A DNA stretch of 64,000 bases from Chitinophagales bacterium (GTDB lineage: Bacteria > Bacteroidota > Bacteroidia > Chitinophagales > BACL12). The position numbers and the translations under genes were made by a program. The number at the start of each line of letters is the position of its first letter. Positions within the stretch are counted from its first letter, which is position 1. This document shows positions 62,183 through 64,000 of the stretch, one piece after another. Under the pieces are notes generated by a model. The model was not told the DNA's origin. It worked only from the letters and a program-made list of their open reading frames with translations, and searched no databases. Location of the stretch: assembly GCA_020636645.1 (NCBI GenBank), contig JACJXO010000003.1, positions 437,799 to 501,798 on the forward strand, written 5' to 3'.

Positions 62183-62316
62183 GGTAATAACGGTTTGCGA
62201 CTTTGCGTTGTGGGGGATTTTCAGCGTTACTGTGCATACGAAGAACAAATGCCGAATCTTTCACAAATGTTTATACGAAACACATCAGCCCCCATAACGC
62301 AAAATCGCTGTTATAG
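62183..62316 (-). repeat. attC-like imperfect palindrome after the GIY-YIG gene
   Basis: Arms 62183-62220 (GGTAATAACGGTTTGCGACT, TTGCGTTGTGGGGGATTT) and 62287-62320 (AGCCCCCATAACGCAAAATC, GCTGTTATAGAC) are inverse complements with about six mismatches: TTTGCGTTGTGGGG faces CCCATAACGCAAA. TAATAAC and GTTATAG resemble the R'' and R' boxes. It is the best-paired of the four elements. The GIY-YIG stop lies three bases beyond it. Confidence 0.72.
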
Positions 62317-62322
62317 ACAGTT

Positions 62323-62730
62323 TTATTTATTGAGTGGTGGATATTCTCCGAATTTATCTGCATAATCCTTAAGTAATTCTTTTTCGCGGTCAAGAGGATT
62401 TTCACAAACTTCGAAATCAAAATAGAGCAAATGTTCTGCAAGTGTTGTCCTTATGATGTTGTTAGTCTTGTATTTTAATGCACCGCTATGATTAGTTGTT
62501 TTCCCATTTTGTCTTATTGTCGCCAGCAGATTATATATCCTCTTTTTCAAATTTTGTTTAGTCGTTTGTCCAATGTACAGAGTTCCAGAATTGTCAACCC
62601 CAGCAAACCGTTGAATAGAAATTCGACCACCATTTGTTTGAACTGCATATAGTCTATACACACCTATTTGCTCTGGAATATTCGGAAAACTGTTTTCTGT
62701 AAGATGCCACATAATTGGATTTTTATTCAA
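62323..62730 (-). CDS. GIY-YIG domain nuclease-like protein
   Basis: 135 residues. GVYRLYA (about 23-29) and GTLYIGQT (about 49-56) are the two halves of the GIY-YIG motif, followed by the catalytic Arg in LKKRIYNLL and a possible Glu in DREKELLKDY. Small stand-alone GIY-YIG proteins occur in mobile and defence contexts. Overlaps the acetyltransferase gene by eight bases and its stop touches an attC-like palindrome. Confidence 0.85.
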   Translation of the reverse strand: MNKNPIMWHLTENSFPNIPEQIGVYRLYAVQTNGGRISIQRFAGVDNSGTLYIGQTTKQNLKKRIYNLLATIRQNGKTTNHSGALKYKTNNIIRTTLAEHLLYFDFEVCENPLDREKELLKDYADKFGEYPPLNK

Positions 62731-63208
62731 ACCTGAGGAATAAACCTAAATAGTTTTCATGAATACCGCTTTTCCAAGGTTTACCGTAATGTCGGAATCC
62801 ACATTTTTCAAGTATTTTAACCATGCCTGGATTTGCTGTAATTTCTGTTGATGCCATGATGTTTCCTTTTCCAAACTGTTCTAATAATATCCTAGAAACA
62901 TTTGAAGCTATTCCCTTTCCTGAGTAATTTGTGTCAGTGTAGAGGTATCCAAGTTCCCATTCAAAGGAATTTTCCATATTCATTAAGTCTGCTTTGTCTT
63001 TATGAAAATCTTCTGTAGTCTTTGGTTTTATACCACCAATAGCGATTGGTTCTTCGTCTAATGTGACAATACAGATAATCTTGCAACGGTCCGCCTTCGT
63101 TAATAAATCTCCCTTCACTTTTCCCTGCCGTTTCAAAAGTTCTCCGAAGACAGAGCGATGTTTGTCTTGAATGTCATTACTATAAATTATGTCAAACTTG
63201 AGTGTCAT
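62723..63208 (-). CDS. GNAT acetyltransferase
   Basis: 161 residues. WELGYLYTDTNYSGKGIASN (about 84-103) contains the acetyl-CoA-binding motif, and NPGMVKILEKCGFRHYGK is the usual C-terminal part. AT-rich like its neighbours. Middle gene of a three-gene minus-strand group; its target is unknown. Confidence 0.88.
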   Translation of the reverse strand: MTLKFDIIYSNDIQDKHRSVFGELLKRQGKVKGDLLTKADRCKIICIVTLDEEPIAIGGIKPKTTEDFHKDKADLMNMENSFEWELGYLYTDTNYSGKGIASNVSRILLEQFGKGNIMASTEITANPGMVKILEKCGFRHYGKPWKSGIHENYLGLFLRFE

Positions 63209-63217
63209 AGCCAGTTT

Positions 63218-64000
63218 TTATTTCTTCATTTGATGTGTCTCAAGTAAATATATTGCAAGTGTTGAAGCTGCTCCAACGGCTAATTTTGCATGTCTTGGTT
63301 GAAGTCCTTTAAATTTTCCGTTTTTACCGTGTCCACTACCATATTCATTCCTTATTTCGGAGATCCCCTGAACAACAGAGGATAAACTTCCTAATATTTG
63401 TTTAATTGAAGTCGAAGCTTTGGCTTCGTTAGGAATGTCGTCCGGTGTGAGTTTTAGTAACTTGGTTGTCTCTTTCATTAATCGAGGTAAGTCCCAATTC
63501 TTATCATAGGGCTCCTTCCTTTCATCGAAGATAGATTTGCAGCAAGTTTCTATCAACTCTTTTGCTATCCCGATAGAAACATGAGGGGCGTTCTCTATTG
63601 AAACCTCCATTAAGTTTATTTGCTGCGTCACATATTCAGCATTAAGTATTTGCTTTAAGGCTTCTCCTTTTTTTGCGATAGTTTCGCTGCCGGAAATTTT
63701 AAGTCTTCCAATAAACAATGGCTTACCTGAAATTTTAGACTTCTCAACAATCTCAAAACTGTCATTGCTCAGATTGTCATTAAATATTTGAAGTAGCTTG
63801 TTCACTTCTGATGAATCAACTCTAACCAAAGGATGAATCATTTCACATAGAAAATTCAAAAAGATTGAATCATCACAATGAAGTAAATTAAACCTGCTGT
63901 CCCCAAATATCCAGTTGTCTTCCCAGTCGTTTGGATTATTTACTCTATGTTGCCAAATGTCACCTGCTGCATTTTTAAAACGACTATCAAAAGACTCCAT
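63218..64000 (-). CDS. Abortive-infection C-terminal domain (Abi_C-like) protein
   Basis: 260 residues; the first Met coincides with the last base of the window, so the gene may be complete or longer. The last 110 residues have the Abi_C pattern: AKELIETCCKSIFDER, ILGSLSSVVQGISEIRNEYG, then GSGHGKNGK and RHAKLAVGAASTLAIYLLET. Phage abortive infection proteins of this type occur in many mobile regions. The N-terminal 130 residues are not recognised. First gene of the Abi_C-GNAT-GIY-YIG group. Confidence 0.78.
   Translation of the reverse strand: MESFDSRFKNAAGDIWQHRVNNPNDWEDNWIFGDSRFNLLHCDDSIFLNFLCEMIHPLVRVDSSEVNKLLQIFNDNLSNDSFEIVEKSKISGKPLFIGRLKISGSETIAKKGEALKQILNAEYVTQQINLMEVSIENAPHVSIGIAKELIETCCKSIFDERKEPYDKNWDLPRLMKETTKLLKLTPDDIPNEAKASTSIKQILGSLSSVVQGISEIRNEYGSGHGKNGKFKGLQPRHAKLAVGAASTLAIYLLETHQMKK

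Overview
The window looks like a chromosomal segment of a Bacteroidota bacterium, probably a free-living Chitinophagales/Saprospirales-type organism. The evidence is a PorP/SprF-family protein next to a giant PKD-repeat protein with a gliding-motility (type IX secretion, type B) C-terminal domain, a second protein with a type A Por sorting tail, an ASPIC/FG-GAP lipoprotein-like protein, and promoters of the TTG-N18..22-TAnnTTTG type in front of both tRNA genes. Shine-Dalgarno sequences are mostly absent, as is usual in this phylum.

Layout. 1-4200: start of a biotin carboxylase (minus), the cytochrome c maturation genes ccmB-ccmC-ccmD, glutamate dehydrogenase and ribD. 4300-5815: an unusual two-gene unit (HhH protein plus a Cys/His-rich protein), then a degenerate heptamer ladder. 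5920-9300: ASPIC/FG-GAP protein and tRNA-Asp. 9480-14040: AT-rich island with a restriction-modification unit (PLD-type nuclease, controller protein with its operator, N6-adenine methylase) and a cassette-like HARE-HTH/DNA glycosylase gene, with large imperfect palindromes following the genes. 14055-19350: unknown proteins, a lipocalin gene broken by an in-frame TAA, an SPFH lipoprotein and a methyltransferase. 19435-19634: a long inverted repeat. 19690-24030: DUF1304, SbtA-type bicarbonate transporter, two small proteins, isocitrate dehydrogenase and a divergent LysR regulator. 24040-29190: exonuclease-phosphatase family protein, prmC, tRNA-His, a Tat-exported superoxide dismutase divergent from a copper ATPase. 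29185-31980: flippase and polytopic membrane protein. 31976-37640: PorP/SprF and the PKD adhesin. 37819-43390: a tightly overlapping operon of NlpC/P60, NAD(P)HX repair enzyme, sirtuin, Nudix hydrolase and an octahaem cytochrome. 43437-52620: mostly small enzymes, several in minus-strand overlapping strings, plus a compact structured RNA with terminator at 46688-46750. 52769-53809: a Fic protein with Gln in place of the catalytic His. 53981-57644: lipoproteins and secreted beta-propeller proteins. 57691-64000: a second AT-rich island carrying defence-type genes.

The most exciting region is 57691-64000. Two minus-strand groups, (OLD-family ATPase/TOPRIM plus an HD domain fused to a GHKL/Hsp90 ATPase) and (Abi_C-type protein, GNAT, GIY-YIG), each end a few bases before an attC-like imperfect palindrome. 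The island at 9700-14040 has the same arrangement on the plus strand. This suggests that accessory defence genes are carried as integron-like cassettes, and that the HD-GHKL/OLD pair is a candidate undescribed two-gene defence system. All family names are from reading motifs by eye; no database search was possible.
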